Shown in pieces: positions 1 through 8,755 of a stretch of 41,076 bases of DNA. The position numbers and the translations under genes are program-made. Under the pieces are notes generated by a model that was not told the origin of the DNA, searched no databases, and worked only from the letters and a program-made list of their open reading frames with translations. The stretch lies in the NCBI RefSeq assembly GCF_003853415.1, contig NZ_QTPP01000059.1, positions 1 through 41,076 on the forward strand. Direction: 5' to 3'. Numbering within the stretch: the stretch's first letter is position 1; every line of letters starts with the position of its first letter. The DNA comes from Burkholderia sp. Bp9142 (GTDB lineage Bacteria > Pseudomonadota > Gammaproteobacteria > Burkholderiales > Burkholderiaceae).

Positions 1-425
1 TATTCGAGCAGCTCGATCGCGCGTTCCTTGATCTCGCGCTCTTCCTGGCGCTCGGCCGGCGTCTGGAACACCGCGCCCAGCAGCCCGTGCTTGGTCCGCA
101 CGTGGCGGCCCACCATCACGTTCTCGAGTGCCGTCATCCCGCCGAACAGGCGAATGTTCTGGAACGTGCGCGCGATGCCCGTCTTCGCGACCTGGTGCAC
201 CGCGGTCGGCTTGTATTCCGTGCCATCGAGCTTGAACTCGCCGGAATCCGGCGTGTAGAGGCCCGTGATCACGTTGAAGAACGTCGTCTTGCCGGCACCG
301 TTCGGGCCGATCAGCCCGTAGATCTCGCCTTCCTTGATTTCGAGGCCGACGTCGGACAGCGCCTGCAGGCCGCCGAAGCGCTTGTTCACGCCCTTGACGG
401 ACAGTCGGATTTGTTTGTCGCTCAT
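1..425 (-). CDS. livG: Branched-chain amino acid ABC transporter ATP-binding protein LivG (partial)
   Basis: ATP-hydrolysing subunit of the Leu/Ile/Val importer, acting on the cytoplasmic face of the LivH-LivM permease. The visible N-terminal 141 residues begin MSDKQIRLSVKGVNKRFGG and carry the Walker A motif GPNGAGKTT and the LivG-typical segment GIARTFQNIRLFGGMTALENV. The signature motif and Walker B lie beyond the window edge. The start is the ATG at 423-425, preceded by AAGGGGA at a normal distance. It follows livM by 24 bp and is surely cotranscribed with it; livF would be expected next, outside the window. LivG rather than LivF is favoured by the FQNIRLF segment. Confidence 0.93.
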   Translation of the reverse strand, partial: MSDKQIRLSVKGVNKRFGGLQALSDVGLEIKEGEIYGLIGPNGAGKTTFFNVITGLYTPDSGEFKLDGTEYKPTAVHQVAKTGIARTFQNIRLFGGMTALENVMVGRHVRTKHGLLGAVFQTPAERQEEREIKERAIELLE

Positions 426-449
426 GTGTGATATCCCCTTGTCCGTCGG

Positions 450-1616
<1,167 letters not shown>

Positions 1617-1635
1617 GTTGTTTGCTCCCCTTCCG

Positions 1636-2586
1636 TTACGCGCGGTCCGCGACACGTTCGCCCAGCAGGCCCGACGGACGGAACACCAGCACGATGATCA
1701 GCACGATGAAGGCGAACACGTCCTGGTAGTTACTGCCGAATACGCCGCCCGTGAGGTTGCCGATGTAGCCTGCGCCGAGCTGCTCGATCAGGCCGAGCAC
1801 CACGCCGCCGACCATCGCGCCGCCGAGGTTGCCGATCCCGCCGAGCACCGCTGCCGTGAACGCCTTCATGCCGGGGATGAAGCCCATGTAGAAGTGCACG
1901 TTGCCGTATTCGGACGCAATCATCACGCCGGCCAGCGCTGCGAGCGCGGAGCCGATCATGAACGTCGCCGAAATCACGAAGTTCGGGTTCACGCCCATCA
2001 GGCTCGCGGTGTTCGGGCTTTCGGCAATCGCACGCATCGCGCGGCCGAGCTTGGTCTTGTGCACGAGCAGCAAGAGGCCGCCCATCACGATGAACGCCAC
2101 TGCGATGATCACGATTTCGGTCACCGAGATCACGGCGCCGGGCGTCGTGTCGGTCGCCTTGATCACGTTGATCGGATCGGTCGGCAGCAATTGTGGGAAC
2201 GGCAGCGGGTTGCGCGACCAGATGATCATCGCAGCCGTCTGCAGCAGGATCGATACGCCGATCGCCGTGATCAGCGGGGCGAGACGCGGTGCGCGGCGCA
2301 GCGGCCGGTACGCGACACGCTCGATCGTATAGCCCACGCACGCGCAGACGACCGCAGCGATGCCAAGGCCGATCGTCAGCGTCGCGGCGTTGCCGAGTCC
2401 AGGAAAGTGGTTCTGCAGCACGGTGATCGCCGACAGGGCAACCATTGCGCCGATCATCAGCACGTCGCCGTGCGCGAAGTTGATGATGCCGAGAATGCCG
2501 TACACCATCGTGTAGCCCAACGCGATGATGGCGTACACACTGCCGAGCACCAGCCCGTTGAGGATCTGCTGGACGAAAATATCCAT
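1636..2586 (-). CDS. livH: Branched-chain amino acid ABC transporter permease LivH
   Basis: Second inner-membrane permease of the Liv importer. 316 residues beginning MDIFVQQILNGLVLGSVYAI, with the family hallmark GYTMVYGILGIINFAHGDVLM and the coupling loop GRAMRAIAESPNTASLMGVN. The start has a good AAGGAGC Shine-Dalgarno sequence. First intact gene of the livHMG block. The livK-like sequence upstream is degenerate and ends in a terminator, so the permease probably relies on a binding protein encoded elsewhere; that last point is inference. Confidence 0.95.
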   Translation of the reverse strand: MDIFVQQILNGLVLGSVYAIIALGYTMVYGILGIINFAHGDVLMIGAMVALSAITVLQNHFPGLGNAATLTIGLGIAAVVCACVGYTIERVAYRPLRRAPRLAPLITAIGVSILLQTAAMIIWSRNPLPFPQLLPTDPINVIKATDTTPGAVISVTEIVIIAVAFIVMGGLLLLVHKTKLGRAMRAIAESPNTASLMGVNPNFVISATFMIGSALAALAGVMIASEYGNVHFYMGFIPGMKAFTAAVLGGIGNLGGAMVGGVVLGLIEQLGAGYIGNLTGGVFGSNYQDVFAFIVLIIVLVFRPSGLLGERVADRA

Positions 2587-2752
2587 TTAAAGCTCCTTGG
2601 CCCATGCTGCCGGAGGACGTTGCGCCCCGCGGGTAAGCGAGGAATCGCGCCTTCTCGGCGACACTGCGGGTACTAGTCGATACCGGTAAGGGTGGATCGT
2701 CCCGGCGCGCGCCGCCCGGCCTGTACGGCCGGACTTGCCGCCGGAGCGGATA

Positions 2753-2782
2753 CAAAAACGGCACCGCACTGTTCCGGTGCCA
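2753..2782 (-). terminator. Rho-independent terminator after the livK-like remnant
   Basis: The stem GGCACCG (2760-2766) pairs with CGGTGCC (2775-2781) around an 8-nt loop. On the minus strand it is followed by a TTTTTG tract. It lies about 16 bp after the TAG of the livK-like remnant and well before livH, so it separates the two transcription units. A second hairpin, CCGGCC/GGCCGG at 2716-2732, lies further on and has no T-tract. Confidence 0.7.
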
Positions 2783-2797
2783 TCAAGAGTCCCGTCG

Positions 2798-3634
2798 CTA
2801 AATCGTCACGACATCGAGGACGGTGTACTTGGCCTCCTTGAAGTCGTAGGGCAACGTGCCGAAACGGCCGGCCTCCGGTTTCCCGAAATCCGTGCCTTTT
2901 TCCGTCCGGGCCGGGGCAAGCCCCGCATCCGGGCAGATCAGGTTCCGCGCCGCGTCGCCCGCGGGCTCGACCACCTTGACGGCGCACATGCCGTTGCCGC
3001 CAAGGGTTTGCGCTCCGATGCCGGACGCCGTCGCCTGCGCTGCAAGCGAGCCGTCCGCCGCCGCCCGCGCGGCGCCCGAACCGGCATCGCAAAGGCGGCG
3101 CCCGACTTTCGTCGGGACTGGATCGGAATTCGTGAAACGAAGCAGGCCGCCGGCCGCGACGCGGTGGGTCGCGGCGACACGCTGTTTCGTCGAATCGAAA
3201 TGAAAGGGAATCAGTGACATCTGCACGTCGCCTGCGTTGCCCCGAAACCCGGGCGCCCGTCGTTCGACGCGCCCTGCTGCCGCATCACGGTCGGCGGCTC
3301 GTTGTCCTGCCAACCGCGTGTCCGTCGCCCGGTTGGCCGCCACGCCGCCGGCGAGTACTGCCCGCCGTGCCGAATGCATGCCGATCTGCGGACCCTGTGC
3401 GTTGAATGCCTCGATCGCCAAACGTGCCCCGTTATCCTTGTCACTGTCCGATTGCGCAATGCGGCACGCCGACGGCGCCGCACGACCGGTTCTGGCAGCG
3501 CGCACATCGCTGGCCGCCGGTACTGCGTATGCCGCAGCCTCCCTGCCCGCCCCGTCGTCGCTCTTTTTGCTGCAACCGGCAAGCATTGCAACCGGTGCGG
3601 CGGCGGACATGGCGTAAGCCAACTTCACATGCAT
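2798..3634 (-). pseudogene. Decayed livK-like branched-chain amino acid binding lipoprotein
   Basis: An open frame of 278 codons that starts like a Liv-type periplasmic binding lipoprotein: MHVKLAYAMSAAAPVAMLAG then Cys21 (lipobox LAGC), followed by KKSDDGAG. A GGGAGAC ribosome binding site precedes the ATG at 3634. Recognisable family pieces follow in the right order: DKDNGARLAIEAFNAQG, then near the end AGDAARNLICPDAGLAP and finally YDFKEAKYTVLDVV. Intact family members are about 375-385 residues. Here the stretches between these pieces, which form the ligand cleft, are shortened or unrecognisable and rich in Ala/Arg. There is no stop codon, but in DNA this rich in G+C an open frame alone does not show selection. 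I infer a pseudogene. A strongly diverged functional lipoprotein is the alternative. Confidence 0.65.
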
Positions 3635-3793
3635 CGAATAGGTCTCCCGCGCCTTGCCAAAACCCTGTTTCAAAGCCATTCCGGCTTGAAAACGGGCGCA
3701 TTGTAACTCCATTTATAGGACGCCAATAATCCTGATTCGATGGGGTTTTCCTGCATTGCAACCAATTTTGAGAGACGGTTAAGCACAGGCATA

Positions 3794-3806
3794 GCAACCG
3801 GGTTGC
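3794..3806. promoter_or_regulatory. Palindrome GCAACCGGGTTGC, possible operator
   Basis: Perfect inverted repeat of GCAACC around a central G, in the AT-richer segment upstream of the livK-like remnant and downstream of ispH. Two more single copies of the half-site lie at 3758-3763 (GCAACC) and 3825-3830 (GGTTGC). The arrangement suggests a regulator binding site, perhaps left from the time livK was active; the regulator is unknown. Confidence 0.3.
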
Positions 3807-3850
3807 ACTATTAATGTGAATAATGGTTGCGATCTCGTTTTTCGCGACGC

Positions 3851-3878
3851 AAAAAAAAGCGCGCCGGGAGGCGCGCTT
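3851..3878 (-). terminator. Rho-independent terminator of slpA-ispH
   Basis: Stem AAGCGCGC (3857-3864) and GCGCGCTT (3871-3878) with a 6-nt loop. On the minus strand it is followed by a run of eight T (3851-3858). It lies about 30 bp after the ispH stop. Confidence 0.85.
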
Positions 3879-3905
3879 CGGGGTACCGCGGGTGCGATGC
3901 GGTAA

Positions 3906-4886
3906 TCAGGCAGCGGGCGGCAGGTTCAGCCCGCGCGGCAGCGGAAACGACACGTTTTCCTCAATGCCGTCGAGTGCACGGACGTTGCGCACGCCGAGTT
4001 CGCGCAGCCGCGCGATCACGGCCTGGGCCAGCACTTCGGGCGCCGATGCGCCGGCCGTCACGCCGATGCGGCGCTTCCCGGCAACCCAGGCCGGATCGAT
4101 CTGGTCGGGTGCGTCGACCATGTACGCGGCCACGCCGCGCTTCTCGGCCACCTCGCGCAGGCGGCTCGAATTCGAGCTGTTCGGACTGCCGACGACGATC
4201 ACGACGTCGCACTGCGGCGCCATGAACTTCACCGCATCCTGGCGGTTCTGCGTCGCGTAGCAGATGTCCTGCTTCTTCGGCTCGCGGATCTTCGGATACT
4301 TCGCCTTCAGCGCGCCGATGATCTCGGCCGCGTCATCGACGGACAGCGTCGTCTGCGTGACGAGCGCGATGCGCTCGGGATCGGCGAGTTCGAGCTTCTG
4401 CACGTCCTCGACGCTTTCGACGAGATGCATGCCGCGCTCGACCTGCCCCATCGTGCCTTCGACTTCCGGGTGGCCCTTGTGGCCGATCATCACGATGTCG
4501 ACGCCGTCCTGGCGCATTTTCGCCACTTCGACGTGCACCTTCGTGACGAGCGGGCAGGTTGCGTCGTAAATGCGCAACCCGCGCACGTCCGCCTCGTCGC
4601 GCACGGCCTTCGACACGCCGTGCGCGCTGAAGATCACGGTGTTGCCGGCCGGCACTTCCTCGAGTTCCTCGACGAAGATCGCGCCTTTCTTCTTCAGATC
4701 CTCGACCACGTACTTGTTGTGGACGATCTCGTGACGGACGTAGATCGGCGCACCGTGCATCGCGATCGCGCGCTCCACGATCTCGATGGCGCGATCGACC
4801 CCTGCACAGAAGCCGCGCGGCTGGGCCAGCAGGATTTCGGCATCGGCGGCGACGGTCTGCCCGGACAGCGTATCGGTGGTGCTCAT
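3906..4886 (-). CDS. ispH: 4-hydroxy-3-methylbut-2-enyl diphosphate reductase (IspH/LytB)
   Basis: Last enzyme of the non-mevalonate isoprenoid pathway. This [4Fe-4S] enzyme converts HMBPP to IPP and DMAPP. 326 residues. The three cluster cysteines are visible: Cys27 in QPRGFCAGVDRA, Cys111 in YDATCPLVTKVH and a third in DICYATQNRQDA near residue 212. Family histidines occur in HEIVHN and FSAHGVS. Positions are offset by about 15 from the E. coli enzyme because of a longer N-terminus. It starts 2 bp after the stop of the FKBP gene, so the two are an operon, an arrangement also known in E. coli. Confidence 0.97.
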   Translation of the reverse strand: MSTTDTLSGQTVAADAEILLAQPRGFCAGVDRAIEIVERAIAMHGAPIYVRHEIVHNKYVVEDLKKKGAIFVEELEEVPAGNTVIFSAHGVSKAVRDEADVRGLRIYDATCPLVTKVHVEVAKMRQDGVDIVMIGHKGHPEVEGTMGQVERGMHLVESVEDVQKLELADPERIALVTQTTLSVDDAAEIIGALKAKYPKIREPKKQDICYATQNRQDAVKFMAPQCDVVIVVGSPNSSNSSRLREVAEKRGVAAYMVDAPDQIDPAWVAGKRRIGVTAGASAPEVLAQAVIARLRELGVRNVRALDGIEENVSFPLPRGLNLPPAA

Positions 4887-4888
4887 GA

Positions 4889-5344
4889 TTACAGGATTCC
4901 GATGATTTTCACTTCGAACGTGAGCGCTTGGCCCGCGAGCGGATGATTGAAGTCGAACAGCGCCGAGGTTTCGCTGACTTCCTTCAGCACCCCTGCATAG
5001 CGGCCGCCGTCCGGCGCATTGAACTCGATCAGGTCGCCCGGCGTGAAATCGTCGCCGACCATCCCGTTCTCGCGCAGCGTCGACAGCGTCACGCGCTGGA
5101 GCATGTCGGGATTGCGGGGACCGAACCCCTGCTCGGGCGTTAGCTGAAAAGTCGAATGGTCGCCGACCCTGAGCCCGATCAGAATCTGTTCCAGCGAGGG
5201 CGCCAGTTGCCCCGCGCCGAGCAGCAGCGTGGCGGGCTTGTCGGAGAAGGTGTTGACGATGTCGGCGCCGTCGGCCAGTGCAAGCCGGTAATGCAGCGTC
5301 ACATGGGAACCGGGCTTCACTTCGGATAGATCGATGAGGCTCAT
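4889..5344 (-). CDS. slpA: FKBP-type peptidyl-prolyl isomerase, SlpA/FkpB type
   Basis: Small cytoplasmic prolyl isomerase of the SlyD-like FKBP group, 151 residues. The FKBP core is recognisable at the start (GSHVTLHYRLALADGADIVNTF) and at the end (ALFDFNHPLAGQALTFEVKII), with the IF (insert-in-flap) chaperone domain between them (TPEQGFGPRNPDMLQRV). It lacks the His/Cys-rich metal-binding tail of SlyD, which points to SlpA/FkpB. First gene of the slpA-ispH operon and divergent from radC. Confidence 0.9.
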   Translation of the reverse strand: MSLIDLSEVKPGSHVTLHYRLALADGADIVNTFSDKPATLLLGAGQLAPSLEQILIGLRVGDHSTFQLTPEQGFGPRNPDMLQRVTLSTLRENGMVGDDFTPGDLIEFNAPDGGRYAGVLKEVSETSALFDFNHPLAGQALTFEVKIIGIL

Positions 5345-5479
5345 GGATTACTCGTGTTCGTCGGCGCCCGAAACGGCCGAAAGGCCCGGCGCAAAGCCAA
5401 TATTGTAAGTCACCTGAGCGTGCAAGGCTGAAAGTGCGACGTCGTCGCGCACTCGGCCGCCGCCAATGGAGTTTCGATC

Positions 5480-6259
5480 ATGCTGCCATCCTGCCTCGTC
5501 GCCCCGGCGACCGAATGTCGCGACCCCGCCGATGCCCCGGCCGCTGCGGCCCGCCGCAACGGCACCGCCAGGCTGCCGCGCAAGCGCCGCCCGCGGAACT
5601 GGCGACCCGACCTGCCGCGCGAGCGGCTGCTGGAGCGCGGGCCGGCCGCACTGACCGACGCCGAGCTGGTCGCGCTGCTGCTCGGCACCGGCGGCGGCGG
5701 CCGCGACGTGTTCGCCAGCGCTCGCGCGCTGCTCGCCCGGTTCGGCGACTCGCTGCGCGACATGCTCGACGCGGAGCCGCACGTGTTCGCGACGCACCCC
5801 GGCATCGGCGCGGCGCGCTCCGCGCTGCTGATCGCGGTGACCGAGATCGTGCGGCGCGCGCTGGCCGAAAAGGCGCGCACGCGCGCGCTGATCGATTCGC
5901 CGGGGGCCGTCGAGGACTATCTGCGGCTGAGGATCGGCACGCGGCCGTACGAGGTGTTCGTCACGCTGTACCTGGATGCCCGTCACGGCCTCATCGACGT
6001 GGAAGAAAGCGCGCGCGGCTCGCTGACACGAATGGCCGTCTATCCGCGCGAGATCGTGCGCCGCGCGCTCGCACTGAATGCCGCCGCGCTGATCATCGCG
6101 CACAATCACCCGTCCGGCGCCGTGCAGCCGAGTGCGGAAGATCGCCGCCTGACACGCGCGCTGCACGAAGCGCTCACGCTCGTCGACGCAAAGCTGCTCG
6201 ATCACGTCGTCGTCGGCACCGCCGATACATTTTCGTTCGCGCGCGCCGGTTGGCTGTAG
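5480..6259 (+). CDS. radC: RadC family JAB/MPN-domain protein
   Basis: 259 residues. The N-terminal third is Ala/Arg-rich and contains RPDLPRERLLERGPAALTD, typical of chromosomal RadC. A helix-hairpin-helix-like region follows (HPGIGAARSALLIAVTEIVRR). The C-terminal JAB metalloprotease-like domain carries HNHPSG with His208 and His210, and SAEDR with the third ligand Asp. The cellular role of RadC is unsettled despite its old name as a repair protein. The start ATG has TGGAG nine bases upstream; the first ~30 residues are low-complexity, so a slightly later start cannot be excluded. Confidence 0.92.
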   Translation: MLPSCLVAPATECRDPADAPAAAARRNGTARLPRKRRPRNWRPDLPRERLLERGPAALTDAELVALLLGTGGGGRDVFASARALLARFGDSLRDMLDAEPHVFATHPGIGAARSALLIAVTEIVRRALAEKARTRALIDSPGAVEDYLRLRIGTRPYEVFVTLYLDARHGLIDVEESARGSLTRMAVYPREIVRRALALNAAALIIAHNHPSGAVQPSAEDRRLTRALHEALTLVDAKLLDHVVVGTADTFSFARAGWL

Positions 6260-6314
6260 ACTGTGGCCCGGCGACCCGCCCTGGGGTCGCCGCAACGACG
6301 AAGCGAAATTGGGT

Positions 6315-6344
6315 TTGATTTTTCTGAACTTTTTCTGCTAGAAT
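6315..6344 (+). promoter_or_regulatory. Sigma-70-type promoter of rpmBG
   Basis: -35 TTGATT (6315-6320) and -10 TAGAAT (6339-6344) are separated by 18 bp in a T-rich stretch after radC. Transcription would start near 6351, giving an untranslated leader of about 147 nt before rpmB. The promoter is inferred from sequence only. Confidence 0.6.
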
Positions 6345-6497
6345 CGTCGTCTGTCTTTTTTCCAACCAGTTCTAGCCATCGAAGGGCCTTGTCTGCAAAG
6401 GCTTCGGCGTTCTGAGTGCAGCCATGGATCACGTGGCGGTGCGATGGAACCTTCATCGGCGATCGAACCCCGAATTTAGCGTATTAGGAGTGCTCTC

Positions 6498-6731
6498 ATG
6501 GCACGCGTATGCCAAGTAACTGGGAAAGCGCCGATGAGCGGCAACAACGTTTCCCACGCAAACAACAAGACGAAGCGCCGCTTCCTGCCGAACCTGCAAA
6601 ACCGCCGGTTCTGGGTGGAGAGCGAAAACCGCTGGGTGCGCCTGCGCGTCTCGAACGCCGGCCTGCGCCTGATCGACAAGAACGGCATCGATTCCGTGCT
6701 CGCTGACCTGCGCGCACGCGGCGAAGCCTAA
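6498..6731 (+). CDS. rpmB: 50S ribosomal protein L28
   Basis: 77 residues, full length for the family. It begins [20 protein letters not shown] and contains [20 protein letters not shown], characteristic of proteobacterial L28 without the zinc-ribbon cysteines. Ribosome binding site TAGGAG lies upstream. It is followed 17 bp later by rpmG; this pair is a conserved operon. Confidence 0.98.
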
Positions 6732-6748
6732 GCCCAAGGAGCACAATC

Positions 6749-6916
6749 ATGGCAAAAGGCGCACGCGACAAGATCAAGCTCGAGTCGACCGCTGGTACGG
6801 GTCACTTCTACACGACCACGAAGAACAAGCGCAACATGCCGGAAAAGATGGCGATCAAGAAGTTCGATCCCGTCGTCCGCAAGCATGTGGAATACAAAGA
6901 AACCAAGATCAAGTAA
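6749..6916 (+). CDS. rpmG: 50S ribosomal protein L33
   Basis: 55-residue protein MAKGARDKIKLESTAGTGHF followed by YTTTKNKRNMPEKMAIKKFD and ending KHVEYKETKIK. This is the zinc-independent (cysteine-free) L33 form typical of proteobacteria. Ribosome binding site AAGGAG is at 6736-6741. Second gene of the rpmB-rpmG operon, followed by a strong terminator. Confidence 0.98.
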   Translation: MAKGARDKIKLESTAGTGHFYTTTKNKRNMPEKMAIKKFDPVVRKHVEYKETKIK

Positions 6917-6945
6917 TCTCCGGTTTCTGCAGCCTGACGGCGACC

Positions 6946-6973
6946 AAAAAGCCCCGCACATGCGGGGCTTTTT
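6946..6973 (+). terminator. Rho-independent terminator of rpmBG
   Basis: Inverted repeat AAAAAGCCCCGCA / TGCGGGGCTTTTT with a very short centre, ending in a T-tract, 30 bp after the rpmG stop. Confidence 0.9.
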
Positions 6974-7075
6974 GTTTTGCGCGCACGCGCGGGCCCGACG
7001 CGGTATGCTCTCCCCTTTCCGCGGCCACGGCCGACGGAACGCACAAGATCTAAAGCGTAACGATGGAGATGCAGC

Positions 7076-8662
7076 ATGAAATTCGACGTGGCGATCGTCG
7101 GCAGCGGCCTGGCAGGGCTGTCGGTCGCACTCAACCTGGCCAGCACGCGACGTGTCGCGCTGATCGCGAAACGTTCGATGATGGAGGGGGCGAGCGATAA
7201 CGCGCAAGGCGGCATCGCGGCCGTCCTCGACTCGGCGGACAGCATCGAGAACCACGTCGACGACACGCTGGTCGCCGGCGGCGGCCTGTGCGACGAAGGC
7301 GCGACGCGCTACATCGTCGAGCACGGCCGCGAAGCGATCGAATGGCTGATCTCGCAGGGCGTGCCGTTCACGAAGGACGATGCGGCCGAACTCGGCTTCC
7401 ACCTGACGCGCGAAGGCGGCCACAGTCATCGCCGGATCATCCATGCGGCCGACGCGACCGGCCATGCGGTGCTCGCGACGCTGTCCGACCGCGCACGCCA
7501 GCATCCGAACATCACGTTCTTCGAAAACCACCATGCGATCGACCTGATCACGTCGGACCGGCTCGGCCTGCCCGGCCGCCGCTGTCACGGGCTGTATGCG
7601 CTCGACGTCGACAACGACCGCACGATCACGATCGAGGCGCCGCACACGGTGCTCGCGACCGGCGGAGCCGGCAAGGTCTATCTGTACACGACGAACCCCG
7701 ACACCGCGACCGGCGACGGCATCGCGATGGCGTGGCGCGCGGGCTGCCGCGTGTCGAACATGGAGTTCATCCAGTTCCACCCGACCTGCCTGTTCCATCC
7801 GTACGCGAAATCGTTCCTGATTTCGGAAGCCGTGCGCGGCGAAGGCGGCCTGCTGAAGCTGCCGGACGGCACGCGCTTCATGCCCGCGCACGATCCGCGC
7901 GCGGAACTCGCGCCGCGCGACATCGTCGCGCGCGCGATCGACTTCGAGATCAAGAAGCGCGGGATCGACTGCGTGTATCTCGACATCAGCCATCAGCCGG
8001 AAGCGTTCCTGCGCGAACACTTCCCGACGATCCATGCGCGCTGCCTCGAATTCGGCATCGACATCGCGAAGCAGCCGATTCCGGTCGTGCCGGCCGCGCA
8101 CTACACGTGCGGCGGCGTCGTCACCGACCTCGCGGGGCGCACCGATCTCGCGGGCCTGTACGCGGTCGGCGAAACGTCGTACACGGGGCTGCACGGTGCG
8201 AACCGGCTTGCGAGCAACTCGCTGCTCGAATGCCTCGTGATCGGCCGCGCAGCGGCCGAAGCGATCGAGGCGGCCGGCTTCGAGGGCCAGACACCGGCCA
8301 CGCTGCCCGCCTGGGACGAAAGCCGCGTGTCGGATGCGGATGAGGAAGTCGTCGTCGCGCACAACTGGGACGAGTTGCGCCGGCTGATGTGGAACTACGT
8401 CGGCATCGTGCGTACCGACAAACGTCTCGAACGCGCGAAGCACCGGTTGTCGCTGCTGCGCGACGAGATCCACGAGTACTACGCGAATTTCCGCGTGACG
8501 CGCGACCTGCTCGAACTGCGCAATCTCGTCGACGTCGCGACGCTGATCGTGAAGAGTGCATACTCGCGCCGCGAAAGCCGCGGACTGCACTACAGCCGCG
8601 ACTGGCCGCACACGCTGCCGAAGGCGCTGCCGAGCGTGCTCACGCCCCGCTCGCGCCGCTGA
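7076..8662 (+). CDS. nadB: L-aspartate oxidase
   Basis: First enzyme of de novo NAD synthesis: the FAD enzyme oxidises L-aspartate to iminoaspartate. 528 residues, the usual length. FAD-binding motif GSGLAGLSVALNLA is at the N-terminus, followed by the family segment GASDNAQGGIAAVL, GEGG/RFMPAHDPRAELAPRDIVARAI in the middle, the substrate region HYTCGGVV and GLYAVGETSYTGLHGANRLA. The C-terminal helical domain is intact (SRRESRGLHYSRDWP). GGAG precedes the ATG. It converges with nadC and shares its terminator, so all three nad genes of the pathway are clustered here. Confidence 0.97.
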   Translation: MKFDVAIVGSGLAGLSVALNLASTRRVALIAKRSMMEGASDNAQGGIAAVLDSADSIENHVDDTLVAGGGLCDEGATRYIVEHGREAIEWLISQGVPFTKDDAAELGFHLTREGGHSHRRIIHAADATGHAVLATLSDRARQHPNITFFENHHAIDLITSDRLGLPGRRCHGLYALDVDNDRTITIEAPHTVLATGGAGKVYLYTTNPDTATGDGIAMAWRAGCRVSNMEFIQFHPTCLFHPYAKSFLISEAVRGEGGLLKLPDGTRFMPAHDPRAELAPRDIVARAIDFEIKKRGIDCVYLDISHQPEAFLREHFPTIHARCLEFGIDIAKQPIPVVPAAHYTCGGVVTDLAGRTDLAGLYAVGETSYTGLHGANRLASNSLLECLVIGRAAAEAIEAAGFEGQTPATLPAWDESRVSDADEEVVVAHNWDELRRLMWNYVGIVRTDKRLERAKHRLSLLRDEIHEYYANFRVTRDLLELRNLVDVATLIVKSAYSRRESRGLHYSRDWPHTLPKALPSVLTPRSRR

Positions 8663-8695
8663 CCGGTACGCCCCTTCCCGGCTTGTCGGCCACAC

Positions 8696-8733
8696 AAAAA
8701 AGCCGTTGGCGTTTGCGTGCCAACGGCTTTTTT
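8696..8733. terminator. Bidirectional terminator between nadB and nadC
   Basis: Ten-bp stem AGCCGTTGGC (8701-8710) and GCCAACGGCT (8719-8728) with an 8-nt loop. An A-run lies on the left and a T-run on the right, so it can work for the converging nadB (plus) and nadA-nadC (minus) transcripts. Confidence 0.9.
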
Positions 8734-8755
8734 CGTCAGACGGGATGATGCGCGG

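Noticed and set aside
2673..3092. Frame shifted relative to the livK remnant that might hold the missing livK domains
   Set aside because: The shifted translation shows no resemblance to binding proteins, so simple frameshifts do not explain the decay; deletion and substitution fit better.
5480..6259. RadC as part of a mobile or defence island
   Set aside because: It has the full chromosomal RadC layout and sits between slpA-ispH and rpmBG in the expected core order, with no integrase or repeats nearby.
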